DNA of 64,000 bases from Kitasatospora fiedleri (GTDB taxonomy: Bacteria > Actinomycetota > Actinomycetes > Streptomycetales > Streptomycetaceae). Under the pieces are notes generated by a model. The model ran no database searches, was not told the origin of the DNA, and saw nothing but the letters and a program-made list of their open reading frames with translations. The position numbers and the translations under genes are program-made. Location of the stretch: assembly GCF_948472415.1 (NCBI RefSeq), contig NZ_OX419519.1:2790001-2854000 (forward strand), written 5' to 3'. This document shows positions 1-8,031 of the stretch, one piece after another (position 1 is the first letter of the stretch; each line of letters starts with the position of its first letter).

Positions 1-303
1 GTACAGCGCCAGCGCCGCCGCGCCGGTGATCACCGCGCCCTCGCGGGTGCCGTCCCCGGCCGGGCCGTTCTGCGCCGCGTACAGCAGCGCCGCCCACATC
101 CGCTGCTCGGGCGTCGGCGCGCCGTCCTGCAGCAGGTAGACCCGCGGCAGCAGCCGCTGCCACGGCCCGCCGCTGCGGCAGTGCTCGCTCACCATGCGGG
201 CCGGGACGCCGCGGGCGCGGAGCTGACTGGCCGTCACCACGTTCTGCTGGCGCCGGGCGAGTTCTTCGAGGGAGACGGGCTGCTGCGGAATCCGGTAGCT
301 CAT
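1..303 (-). CDS. AbiEi-like winged-helix protein, N-terminal part only
   Basis: The gene reads leftward and runs off the window, so only the first 101 residues are visible. Residues 10-58 look like the N-terminal winged-helix segment of AbiEi-type antitoxin-domain proteins: a helix (SLEELARRQ), then VVTASQLRARGV, then a basic segment leading to LLPRVYLL. Family members are DNA-binding proteins, some of them antitoxins of type IV toxin-antitoxin pairs and some orphan regulators. The ATG at 303 follows a G-rich stretch on the minus strand. No partner toxin lies upstream in this window, and the downstream side cannot be seen. The divergent region in front of it carries ATCGGAT-type inverted repeats that could be its own operator. 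The domain assignment is moderately sure; an antitoxin role is inference. Confidence 0.6.
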   Translation of the reverse strand, partial: MSYRIPQQPVSLEELARRQQNVVTASQLRARGVPARMVSEHCRSGGPWQRLLPRVYLLQDGAPTPEQRMWAALLYAAQNGPAGDGTREGAVITGAAALALY

Positions 304-620
304 GCCGTCCACGTTCCCCCTCGCCTCCGACACCCGACGCCTGACCTGACGACCTGTTACGCAACCGTCGTCAAACCGGGACTGCTCCGCACTAAAGTCC
401 CCATACCCTCACCCATTCGGCGTATCGGGTGTTCACTCCGTTGCCGTAATAGATCGGACTTGTTTTCTACTATCCGATTTTCATCGGATCGACACAGCAT
501 TGCGATCCGATCGAGTCCGCGCCGCCGACCTGCGCGATCTGACCGGAAGTGATCGACCCCACACACAACGTCACACCCGCTGGCGTCGGTGGCCGTCACG
601 AATTGCCTACCATCGGGCAC
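304..620. promoter_or_regulatory. Divergent intergenic region with ATCCGAT/ATCGGAT repeats
   Basis: This 317-base gap separates the leftward AbiEi-like gene from the rightward gene at 621. It is noticeably less GC-rich than its surroundings between about 440 and 510. Positions 472-478 (ATCCGAT) and 483-489 (ATCGGAT) form a perfect 7-bp inverted repeat with a 4-base centre. Related half-sites occur at 452-458 (GATCGGA) and 502-510 (GATCCGATC). I see no convincing gene here. An operator role is inference. Confidence 0.4.
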
Positions 621-1244
621 ATGCCCCGCGACGAGTCATCAGCCCAGCGCGCCGCCCGACTACGCCTCGGCCGCCTGCCCGGCTACGTCCGCCAACCCGA
701 CCCCGCCAGACGCGGCGGAGAGGACGGCCGTACGTACAAGAAGGGTTGGGAAGTCCGTTTCACGGCGCGCAGCGAAGAGGAGATAACCGAGATCCGCGAG
801 CTGGTGACCGCCGCCGGATTCGCCCCCGCCCGGCCCTTCTTCAAGGGCCACCAGCTCATCCAGCCGGTCTACGGCATCGCCGCCGTGCAGGCCTACCTGG
901 CCGCCCGGGAGAGCGTCGAGGCCGCCGAGACCACCGCCCGGACCGACCGCCGCACCGCCGGCATCCCCGAGCAGATCCGCCGCGAGCCCGACAGCGTGGC
1001 CGCCGCGGTGCGGGCCGCCGAGAGCGCCGCGGCCGAGGCCGCCGCCGGAGCGGCGGCGCGGGCGGGCGGGAGCGCGGGCGGGGCCGGTGGAGGAGACGGC
1101 GGGGCCGCGGGCGGGGCCGCCGCCGGAGCGGGCGAGGCCGCCGGGCGGACGGGCAGCGAAGCGGCGGCGCGGACCGCCGGGAGTGCGGGCGCCACCGTCC
1201 GGTTCGGCGGGGCCTCCGCCACCCGGTCGGCGCGCGAGAGCTGA
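621..1244 (+). CDS. Conserved-looking hypothetical protein with Ala/Gly-rich tail
   Basis: A 207-residue protein that I do not recognise. Residues 1-95 look folded and charged, including a block around GWEVRFTARSEEE and KGHQLIQPVYG. Residues from about 95 onward are Ala/Gly/Arg-rich low complexity. The frame is open from 549, but the ATG at 621 was preferred because the residues before it look like translated intergenic DNA. There is no signal peptide and no membrane segment. It stands alone, divergent from the AbiEi-like gene, so it may share the regulatory region at 304-620. No function is proposed. Confidence 0.6.
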   Translation: MPRDESSAQRAARLRLGRLPGYVRQPDPARRGGEDGRTYKKGWEVRFTARSEEEITEIRELVTAAGFAPARPFFKGHQLIQPVYGIAAVQAYLAARESVEAAETTARTDRRTAGIPEQIRREPDSVAAAVRAAESAAAEAAAGAAARAGGSAGGAGGGDGGAAGGAAAGAGEAAGRTGSEAAARTAGSAGATVRFGGASATRSARES

Positions 1245-1479
1245 GCCCCGGGCCGGACCAGGGAACGTGACGGTCCGGCCCGCGGACGCGAAGGACCGGC
1301 CCGCAGACGCGAAGGCCGTGAAGGGCCCGCGAGCGGGCCCGGGCAACCCCTGAGGCCCTCGGGGTTGCCGAAGCCCTCCACGGGCCCTACTGTCCCCACT
1401 GGAAGGCTTTCTGACGGCACGTCAGCTACGACGCCCGGCTTCCGGCTTCCTGCTTCCTGCTTCCGGCGCCCGGACGCGG

Positions 1480-2754
1480 TCAGAGCGCCCCGGCCGGGAC
1501 GTGGTCGACGTGCACGGTCACGGCCAGCAGCCGGGGGACGGCCCGGATCAGGGCCCGTTCGGCGTCCTCCGCCACCCGGTGGCCGGCCACCACCGTCAGC
1601 GCGCCGTCGACCACCACCTCCGCCTCGGCGCGCAGCGCGTGCCCGACCCAGCGCATCCGCACCGCGCCGACCCCGCGCACCCCGTCCACGCCCGCGAGTT
1701 CGCGCTCCGCCGCGTCCAGCAGCGCCGGGTCGACGGCGTCCATCAGCCGCCGGCCCACCTCGCGCACCGTACCGCGCAGCACGCCCAGGATCGCCACCGT
1801 GATCAGCAGCCCCACCACCGGGTCCGCGTACCGCCAGCCCAGTGCGCTGCCCCCGGCGCCCAGCAGCACCGCCAGCGAGGTCAGCCCGTCGGTGCGGGCG
1901 TGCAGGCCGTCCGCGACCAGCGCCGCCGAACCGATCCGGCGGCCGGTGGCGATCCGGTAGCGGGCCACCCACTCGTTGCCGACGCACCCCGCGAGGGCCG
2001 CGGCGGCCACCGCCCACAGGTGCCCGACCGGCTCCGGGTGCAACAGCCGCTCCACCGCCGTCCACCCCGCCACCAGCGAGGACGCCGCCACCGCCAGCAC
2101 CACCGCGACGCCCGCCAGGTCCTCGGCCCGCCCGTACCCGTACGTGTAGCTGCGGTTCGCCGCCCGCCGCCCCAGCAGGAACGCCACGCCCAGCGGGACG
2201 GCGGTCAGCGCGTCCGCGACGTTGTGCACGGTGTCGCCGAGCAGCGCCACCGAACCCGACAGCGCCGCGATCACCGCCTGCGCGGCGGCCGTCGCGCCCA
2301 GCACCAGCAGCGAGACCCAGAGCGTGCGCAGGCCCTCGGCGGAGGACTCCATCGCCGCGTCGACCCGGTCGGCGGCGTCGTGCGAGTGCGGGCGCAGCAG
2401 GTGGGCCAGGCGGTGCCGCAGGCGGGCGCGGGCGTGGCCGTGGCCGTGCTGGTGGCTGCGGTCGTGACCGTGGCAGTGATCGTGATCCTGGCCGTGATCG
2501 TGATCGTGATCGCGCTGATCGTGCGGGTGAGGGGGGTGGCGCTCGGCGTGATCGTGGGGCGCGTGGCCGTGGGACGCGCTCCGGTGGGTCGGGGGGATTT
2601 CCGGGCCCCGGGCGGTGCCGCCGTGCGGGTGATGGTGGTCGTGGGGCTCGTGACCGGGGCGGTCCGGCCGGTCCGGTGTGTGATGGTGGTCATGCCCGTG
2701 ACTCGGGATTCGCCCGTGAAGGTGAGGCCGGTCACCGATTTCGCGTTCACCCAT
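1480..2754 (-). CDS. CDF-family cation efflux transporter with His-rich N-terminus
   Basis: This 424-residue protein belongs to the cation diffusion facilitator family, which exports Zn2+ or related divalent ions from the cytoplasm in exchange for protons. Residues 1 to about 110 are extremely His/Asp-rich (runs of HDH, HGHDHHH), as in ZitB/CzcD-type carriers that bind metal before transport. The membrane core starts near residue 140 and carries both acidic/His metal-site motifs: GDTVHNVADA in TM2 and DGLHARTDG in TM5. A cytoplasmic dimerisation domain follows, beginning near VREVGRRLMDAVDP. The ATG at 2754 (MGERE) was preferred over the 2874 start because the extra 40 residues look like untranslated leader. 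The gene stands alone with no metalloregulator beside it. Zinc is the likely substrate from the family; the ion is not proven by the sequence. Confidence 0.9.
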   Translation of the reverse strand: MGEREIGDRPHLHGRIPSHGHDHHHTPDRPDRPGHEPHDHHHPHGGTARGPEIPPTHRSASHGHAPHDHAERHPPHPHDQRDHDHDHGQDHDHCHGHDRSHQHGHGHARARLRHRLAHLLRPHSHDAADRVDAAMESSAEGLRTLWVSLLVLGATAAAQAVIAALSGSVALLGDTVHNVADALTAVPLGVAFLLGRRAANRSYTYGYGRAEDLAGVAVVLAVAASSLVAGWTAVERLLHPEPVGHLWAVAAAALAGCVGNEWVARYRIATGRRIGSAALVADGLHARTDGLTSLAVLLGAGGSALGWRYADPVVGLLITVAILGVLRGTVREVGRRLMDAVDPALLDAAERELAGVDGVRGVGAVRMRWVGHALRAEAEVVVDGALTVVAGHRVAEDAERALIRAVPRLLAVTVHVDHVPAGAL

Positions 2755-2993
2755 AGGGCCTACGGTGGCACACCAACTGGCTTGCAGCCACTGCCGATGT
2801 ACCACCTCTGACCAGGTGCGACGCCCTCGCAACTGCACCGGGCGGGCGGTGTCTGCTGACGGGCCGTCACACAACGACCCGAATCCGACCCGGCCCCGGG
2901 CATCTCAGCAGACTTGTCACCCACAGCACCCGCCCGAGGGCCTAGAGTGAGCGCTGACGCTCCCGTCCGGACCCAGATCGAGAGGCAGCTGAT

Positions 2994-3473
2994 GTGACTG
3001 AACGTCATGTCCCGGCCGCAGACTCGGCATCTGCTGATCGGTCCGCCGAACTTCCGTACGTGTCCGTCGAGTTCGCTGCCTTCTGCGAGCTGCACGAGCC
3101 GCGCTACCAGAGCTACGCCCGGGTCTGGTTCCAGGAGCCCGGCGCCGCCCACCGGGTGGTCCGACTGGCCCTGCACGCGATCGCCGCGGTGTGGCCGACC
3201 GTCCTGGAGAGCCCCAACCCGGCCGCCGCGGCCTGGCAGATCCTCCGCGAGACAGTCACCGAGCAGCACGGCACCGCCGTGGCGGCCGGAGCCGCCGGGA
3301 TCGCCGGGACTGCCGGGCTGCGGCCCGACGTGGAGGGCGACGAGGACCTGGCGATCCTGCACTACGTGGTCGGCCTGGCCACGCCCGAGATCGCGGACGT
3401 GATGGGCGGCGACACCGCCAGCATCACCAGCCAGCTCCGCCAGACCCACCGCCGGCGCACCACCGACTGGTGA
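2994..3473 (+). CDS. Sigma-70-like (region 4 HTH) regulatory protein
   Basis: A 159-residue protein with a GTG start. Residues 24-95 (EFAAFCELHEPRYQSYARVW) resemble a degenerate sigma region 2. Residues 120-155 (LHYVVGLATPEIADVMGGD) look like the helix-turn-helix of sigma region 4. It is shorter and more divergent than a true ECF factor (usually 170-200 residues), so it may be a sigma-like regulator rather than a working sigma factor. The gene is monocistronic and is followed by a hairpin at 3572-3597. The upstream 240 bases separate it from the divergent CDF exporter. The HTH assignment is fairly sure; promoter recognition is inference. Confidence 0.65.
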   Translation: MTERHVPAADSASADRSAELPYVSVEFAAFCELHEPRYQSYARVWFQEPGAAHRVVRLALHAIAAVWPTVLESPNPAAAAWQILRETVTEQHGTAVAAGAAGIAGTAGLRPDVEGDEDLAILHYVVGLATPEIADVMGGDTASITSQLRQTHRRRTTDW

Positions 3474-3571
3474 TCCCGCGGGGCCGATGAGCAGTTGAGC
3501 AGCCGAGCCATCGAGTCCGTCCGGCGTCCCGGCCTCCCGGCTCCGCGCACCCCTCGTCGACGGTGCCGACA

Positions 3572-3597
3572 GGGCGTGCGGGGCGGCACGCACGCCC
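3572..3597 (+). terminator. Hairpin downstream of the sigma-like gene; rest of gap 3474-3847 empty
   Basis: Bases 3572-3580 and 3589-3597 form a 9-bp perfect inverted repeat (GGGCGTGCG paired with CGCACGCCC) around an 8-base loop, about 100 bases after the stop of the sigma-like gene. There is no U-tract, as is usual in streptomycetes. In the rest of the 374-base gap I see no convincing gene or RNA. Confidence 0.5.
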
Positions 3598-3847
3598 CCG
3601 GGCCGTCCCGCCCCCCCGTGGCGTACCCCCGCGAACCGGGCCCGCCGGCCCGGGCCGATCGCGCCCGATCGCACCCGGAGGACCGGTGATCGACATCACG
3701 GCCGGTCGCACTACCCCCGCGGATCGGGTCGGCGAAGGATGGGGCCGTTCGATCACGCCCGGCGCCCGCGCTCGACACCCGCACCCGCACCCGACCCACG
3801 TGCCCGGCACCCCGTGCGCGGCGCCCCGGACCCAGACGGAGACCCGG

Positions 3848-4984
3848 ATGTCCCTCGACCACGCCGTGGCCATGTTCTGCCACCAGGCGGACTCCTGCGC
3901 CGAGTTGGGCTCCCCGCTGTCCGCCGCGCTGCTGCACCGGGCCGCCGGTGACCTGGCCGCCGGCGGGCCGTGCGCGGAGGCGATCGCCGGGCACGAGGAC
4001 GCCCCCGGCCCGAACGCCATCGCCCTGCGGCTGCTCGGCGCCGTCCACGCCCTGGTGCTGTCCGGCCGGGCCCCCGACCTCACCGCGCACTACCCCGACG
4101 CGGGCGGCCACTTCGACCCCGCCGACCCGGACGCCCCCTGGCCGGCCTTCCGCGCCGCCGTCGCCGCCCACCTGCCGTTCGTCCGCGAGTGGCTCACCCG
4201 CCCGCCGCAGACCAACGAGGTCGGCCGGTCCAACCTGCTGCTCACCGGCCTCGCCTGGGCCCAGCGACAGCTCGCCGACGCCACCGGTGCCACCACGACC
4301 CCGTTCCCGCTCCCCGTCCGGCTGTACGAGCTGGGCTCCAGCGCGGGCCTCAACCTCCTTGCCGAGCAGTTCCGTTGCGTCTCCGAGGGCTTCTCGTACG
4401 GGCCGCCGGACTCCCCCGTCGTCCTCGCCGACGCCTGGCGCGGCGAGCCGCCCACCTGGCTGCGCGACGCCCCGCTCCAGCGGGTGACGGAGCGGCGCGG
4501 CTGCGACCCGACGCCGATCGACCCGCGCTCCGCCGACGGCGCCCTGGCCCTGCGCTCCTACCTGTGGGCCGACCAACTCCCGCGCGTACAGCGGCTGAAC
4601 GGCGCACTCGCCCTCGCCGCCCGGACGCCTGCTCCGGTCGAGACGGTCGGCGCGGCCGTGTTCCTGCGCGGCCTCGAAACGGCGCCGGGCGCGCTGACCG
4701 TGGTCTGGCACTCGGTCATGCGGCAGTACGTGCCCGCCGACGAATGGCGTTCCGTGGAAGGTGAGTTGGCGCGACTGGCGGCCGCCTCGACCTCGTCCGC
4801 GCCCTTCCTCCACCTGGCCTTCGAGCCCCGCCGGGTCGGCGCCGGACACCGTTTCCTGCTCACCGCCCGGCTCAGCTCCGGCCCCGGCTCCACGATCACC
4901 ACGACGCTCGCCGAGTCCGTACCGCACGGCCTGCCCGCGTGGACGCCGGCGCCGGACGACCCGGCCCTCGGGCAGCCCGGCTGA
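3848..4984 (+). CDS. DUF2332 family protein
   Basis: A 378-residue soluble protein of the DUF2332 family, found in actinobacteria and proteobacteria with no established reaction. Family-like features seen here include FCHQADSCAELGSPLSAALL at the N-terminus, TNEVGRSNLLL near residue 122, the glycine-rich ELGSSAGLNLL near residue 160, and VVWHSVMRQYV near residue 285. The GSSAGLNL segment resembles a nucleotide- or SAM-binding loop, but that is only a resemblance. The ATG at 3848 gives the usual family length; the frame is open further upstream, but that part is Pro/Arg-rich. It ends 7 bases from the convergent DinB gene. Confidence 0.8.
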   Translation: MSLDHAVAMFCHQADSCAELGSPLSAALLHRAAGDLAAGGPCAEAIAGHEDAPGPNAIALRLLGAVHALVLSGRAPDLTAHYPDAGGHFDPADPDAPWPAFRAAVAAHLPFVREWLTRPPQTNEVGRSNLLLTGLAWAQRQLADATGATTTPFPLPVRLYELGSSAGLNLLAEQFRCVSEGFSYGPPDSPVVLADAWRGEPPTWLRDAPLQRVTERRGCDPTPIDPRSADGALALRSYLWADQLPRVQRLNGALALAARTPAPVETVGAAVFLRGLETAPGALTVVWHSVMRQYVPADEWRSVEGELARLAAASTSSAPFLHLAFEPRRVGAGHRFLLTARLSSGPGSTITTTLAESVPHGLPAWTPAPDDPALGQPG

Positions 4985-4991
4985 TCGGCCG

Positions 4992-5552
4992 TCAGCTTCC
5001 CTGCTGCTCGCCGGTGACGTCGTACCGGTGGTGGTCCACGTCGTGGAAGACGTAGCGGCCGAGGGACGCCACGGTGAACCGGGCACCGTCGCTGCGCTCG
5101 CCGGTGCGCTCCCGGCCGGCGTCCGGCACCCCCTCGTAGGCGTGCGCCAGCCGCTCGGCCGCCGCCCCGACCTCGGTGGCCACCGCGGCCGGGTCCTGCT
5201 CCCGGTAGCGGTCCTCGACGGCGGTGGCGTCCTGGTCCCAGTTGGGGAACACCGGGTCGTCCTCGGCCAGCATCAGCCGCAGCCGCCCCTCGACCGTCCG
5301 GAACACGTCCCGCACGTGGCAGGCGTACTCGAGCGGCGACCACACCTCCGGCGCCGGCCGCTCCCGCAGCCCCTTCCCGTCCCCGCCCTCGCCGTTGGCC
5401 TCGCCCTCGGCCAGCAGTTCGGCCCAGAACCGTCCGTTGCCCCGGATCAGGCCGGGTACCGCCTCGAAGGGGATCGCCGAAGTGTCCAACCCGCATTCGG
5501 CGCAAGGACGTTCGAGGACCCAGGTCCAGTCCTTGGTGTCAGGAGTGATCAT
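4992..5552 (-). CDS. DinB-superfamily protein
   Basis: A 186-residue member of the DinB/YfiT-like four-helix-bundle superfamily, whose members usually bind a divalent metal through three histidines; several act as thiol-dependent transferases. The visible His-bearing helices are EYACHVRDVFR near residue 93 and the C-terminal VFHDVDHHRYDV near residue 175. The ATG at 5552 (MITPDTKDW) was chosen because the residues before it are Trp/Arg/Cys-rich and non-natural. It is convergent with the DUF2332 gene and lies 82 bases downstream of the HIT gene on the same strand. The substrate is unknown. Confidence 0.75.
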   Translation of the reverse strand: MITPDTKDWTWVLERPCAECGLDTSAIPFEAVPGLIRGNGRFWAELLAEGEANGEGGDGKGLRERPAPEVWSPLEYACHVRDVFRTVEGRLRLMLAEDDPVFPNWDQDATAVEDRYREQDPAAVATEVGAAAERLAHAYEGVPDAGRERTGERSDGARFTVASLGRYVFHDVDHHRYDVTGEQQGS

Positions 5553-5634
5553 GTCCCCAGGATGGCCGCCCGGACGACCACCCGACCAGCAGCAGGAATG
5601 CCACCGCCCATCGAGATCCCGCCAAACCCGCCGC

Positions 5635-6084
5635 TCAGCCCCCCAGCACCTCGGCCAGCCGCCCGGCGAGCTCGTCCATCCGCTCCGCGGGCACCGCCCG
5701 GTCACCGGCCCCCAGCAGCCCGAACACCCGCGGCCCCCGCCACTCCGCCGGCAGCCCCTCCGCCCGCGGCACCACGTGGAAGTGCACGTGCGCGAACCCC
5801 TCCGCCTCCCCGAACTGCGCCACGTACGCCTTCCGGCACCCCGTCACCACCTTCAGCGCCCGGGCCAGCCGCACCTGCCACACCCCCAGCGACGCCGCCT
5901 CCGCCCCGGTCAGCTCCGCCATCGACTCCAGGTGCCGTCGGGGCAGCAGCACCAGCCACCCCGGCAGCGCGCAATCCACCGCGTGCACCACCCGCCAGTG
6001 CTCGTCCACCGCGATCCGCTGGTACCGCGGCAACCGCTCGAACTCAGCCTCCCGCGCGCACGCGTAACACTCCCCACCCCTCAC
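5635..6084 (-). CDS. HIT-family nucleotide-binding protein
   Basis: A 149-residue histidine-triad protein. The diagnostic motif HVHFHVVPR lies near residue 106; the middle histidine of the triad is the nucleophile in nucleoside-phosphate hydrolysis or transfer. An N-terminal CYACAREAE segment resembles the zinc-binding start of Fhit/HinT-like proteins. The GTG at 6084 was preferred because upstream codons give a Trp/Arg-rich non-natural stretch, and it sits 19 bases after the stop of the small secreted protein gene (6104-6301). It may be the last gene of a unit that starts with the type VII cassette. Its substrate is not known. Confidence 0.8.
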   Translation of the reverse strand: MRGGECYACAREAEFERLPRYQRIAVDEHWRVVHAVDCALPGWLVLLPRRHLESMAELTGAEAASLGVWQVRLARALKVVTGCRKAYVAQFGEAEGFAHVHFHVVPRAEGLPAEWRGPRVFGLLGAGDRAVPAERMDELAGRLAEVLGG

Positions 6085-6103
6085 CCGGCCGCCCCCCTTC
6101 CGC

Positions 6104-6301
6104 TCAGCCCTGCCCCGCCACGTTGACCCGGCAGACCGAGGACGTCGGCACCAATCCCGGCAGCAGCCCGTCCAGCAACCGCGAACACACCTCCTGCTGC
6201 TGCTCGTCCCGCACCCCCTCGGCCCCCGCCGTCCCCGAAGCCCCCACCACTCCCGCCACCGCCACGACCAACCCCGCCACCGCGCACTTCCACCGCACCA
6301 C
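6104..6301 (-). CDS. Small secreted protein with two cysteines
   Basis: A 65-residue protein starting at one of two adjacent GTG codons (6301 or 6298), 7 bases after a strong GGAGGT ribosome site. Residues 3-25 form a typical signal peptide (a basic RWK start, a Val/Ala/Gly hydrophobic core, then an ASGTAGA cleavage region). The mature part is only about 40 residues and holds two cysteines (QEVCSRLL and TSSVCRVN) that could make one disulfide. I do not recognise the family. It lies between the mycosin gene (186 bases upstream) and the HIT gene (19 bases downstream), all on the same strand. The ribosome site and signal peptide make it likely real despite its size. Confidence 0.55.
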   Translation of the reverse strand: MVRWKCAVAGLVVAVAGVVGASGTAGAEGVRDEQQQEVCSRLLDGLLPGLVPTSSVCRVNVAGQG

Positions 6302-6486
6302 AACAACCACCTCCGAACATCCGACGACACAGTCCCCTCTCCCTACCCACCCGCCCCCACCCCCCACGCCCCCCTTCCCCCATCCGTGGGCGTGTCGCCC
6401 CCGCCCACGCCAACGGCCCCCGCCGGCCACCGGGCACCCGCCCCGTGGCCCCCGCGAGGGGCCGTTCTTCCTGCACTCCCACCCAC

Positions 6487-7941
6487 TCAACTCCGGTACG
6501 GATTACCCCCGGCCGGCGGCTGCTGCGGATACCCCGGCTGCCCGGCCTGCTGCTGCGGCGGATACACCGGCTGCCCCGACTGCTGCTGCGGCGGATACCC
6601 GTACCCGGCCGGCTGCTGCTGCGGCGCCTGCTGCTGATACCCGTACCCCGGACCACCGGGGCCGCCGGGCGCACCCGGACCGCCCGGGCCCCCGGGGCCA
6701 CCACCGTTGCCGCCGTTGTTCTTCGAACGACGCACGAGCGCCACGATCACCACGATCACGATCACGATCACGGCGAGCACACCGCCACCGACCGCGACCA
6801 GCATCCCCGTGTTGCTCTTCTTGTCACCCGCGTCACCGCTCGCCTGCGGAGTCGCCGAATTCCCGGCACCGGCCGAAGGCGCCTTCGAAGCCGGAGACGA
6901 CGGCGCGGACGAGTTACCGGCCGACCCGCTGTAGTCCGGCTCCGCCCGGCCCAGCAGCGGGTTCTCCTTCGGCCCGTTGTCCACCGCCGGGTTCGCCGCC
7001 AGCGCCCCGGACGGGGACGCGATGCCGTACCCGTACTTGTCGTTCGGGAACGAGCCCTGGCCGTCGGGCTTGAAGGCACCCTTGGTGATCCGGTTGATGA
7101 CCTGACCCGCCGACAGGTTCGGGTACTTCGACCGCACCAGCGCCGCGATCCCCGACACGATGGCCGCGGATTCGGACGTACCGGAAGCCGTCGCGTACCC
7201 CTGCTTGAGGTCGGCCCGGTGGATGCCGTCGGCCGGAGCCGCCAGGGTCACCTGCGGGCCGGTGGTCGACTTCGGCCAGATGCTTCCGTCCTCTGCCACG
7301 CCCGACACCACCACCACGCCCGGGAAGCCCGCAGGGTAGTCGATCGGCAAGCCGGCGTGGTTCCCGGAGGCCGATACGAGAACGACGTCCTTCTGAATGG
7401 CGTACTCGATGGCCCCCCGGTATCCGCTGTCGCTCGGATTCCCGCCGTAGAAAGACATGTTGATGACCTTGGCACCGTGGTCGACGGCGAATCGGATCCC
7501 CGCGCCGAAGTCCACGTTGTCGACCGAGCTGCCCAGGTCATCGCTGAAGTCGAACTTCACCGGGAGGATCTTCGCCTTGGGCGCGATGCCCATGACGCCG
7601 GCGTTGTCACCGTGCCCGTGCGCGGCGATGTCGGAGGCCATCGCCGTACCGTGGCCGTCGCTGTCGGTCCGGCCGTCCCCGCCCTTGCCGGTGAGGTCGA
7701 GACCGGGGAGGACCTGCCCGGCCAGGTCCGGGTGACTGGCGTCGACGCCGCTGTCGATGACCGCGACGATGACCTGGTCGCCCTGGCTGACCGGCCAGAC
7801 GTCTCTGGCCATGCCGTACTTGTCCAGCACCCACTGCTGCTGGCGGTCCTGGTCCGCCGCCGCCGGGCCGGCGCTCACGCCCCACAGGAGGGCTCCCGCA
7901 GCGAGCGCGGCCAGACCGCGCACGGTTCGGCTGGTCGTCAA
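6487..7941 (-). CDS. Type VII secretion-associated subtilisin-like protease (mycosin)
   Basis: A 484-residue S8 serine protease of the mycosin (MycP) type. It has a signal peptide (residues 1-30), then the catalytic triad: Asp63 in VIDSGVDASHPDL, His97 in DGHGTAMAS and Ser256 in SGTSESAA. A Ser/Ala-rich stalk leads to one membrane anchor at about 379-403. In mycobacteria, mycosins sit outside the membrane, process ESX substrates and stabilise the secretion complex. After the anchor comes an unusual cytoplasmic tail of about 80 residues rich in Gly, Pro, Gln and Tyr (repeats like YPPQQQ). It lies 90 bases downstream of the large Gly-rich protein gene and is probably co-transcribed with it. The protease family is certain; the type VII link comes from family and context. 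Confidence 0.9.
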   Translation of the reverse strand: MTTSRTVRGLAALAAGALLWGVSAGPAAADQDRQQQWVLDKYGMARDVWPVSQGDQVIVAVIDSGVDASHPDLAGQVLPGLDLTGKGGDGRTDSDGHGTAMASDIAAHGHGDNAGVMGIAPKAKILPVKFDFSDDLGSSVDNVDFGAGIRFAVDHGAKVINMSFYGGNPSDSGYRGAIEYAIQKDVVLVSASGNHAGLPIDYPAGFPGVVVVSGVAEDGSIWPKSTTGPQVTLAAPADGIHRADLKQGYATASGTSESAAIVSGIAALVRSKYPNLSAGQVINRITKGAFKPDGQGSFPNDKYGYGIASPSGALAANPAVDNGPKENPLLGRAEPDYSGSAGNSSAPSSPASKAPSAGAGNSATPQASGDAGDKKSNTGMLVAVGGGVLAVIVIVIVVIVALVRRSKNNGGNGGGPGGPGGPGAPGGPGGPGYGYQQQAPQQQPAGYGYPPQQQSGQPVYPPQQQAGQPGYPQQPPAGGNPYRS

Positions 7942-8031
7942 GCCTCGTCACCCCTCGTTGAGCGGCCGCCCCGCAGACCCTTGAGTCTGCAGGGCGGCCA
8001 GGTAATGTCCGACTGTTCTACTGACCGAACG

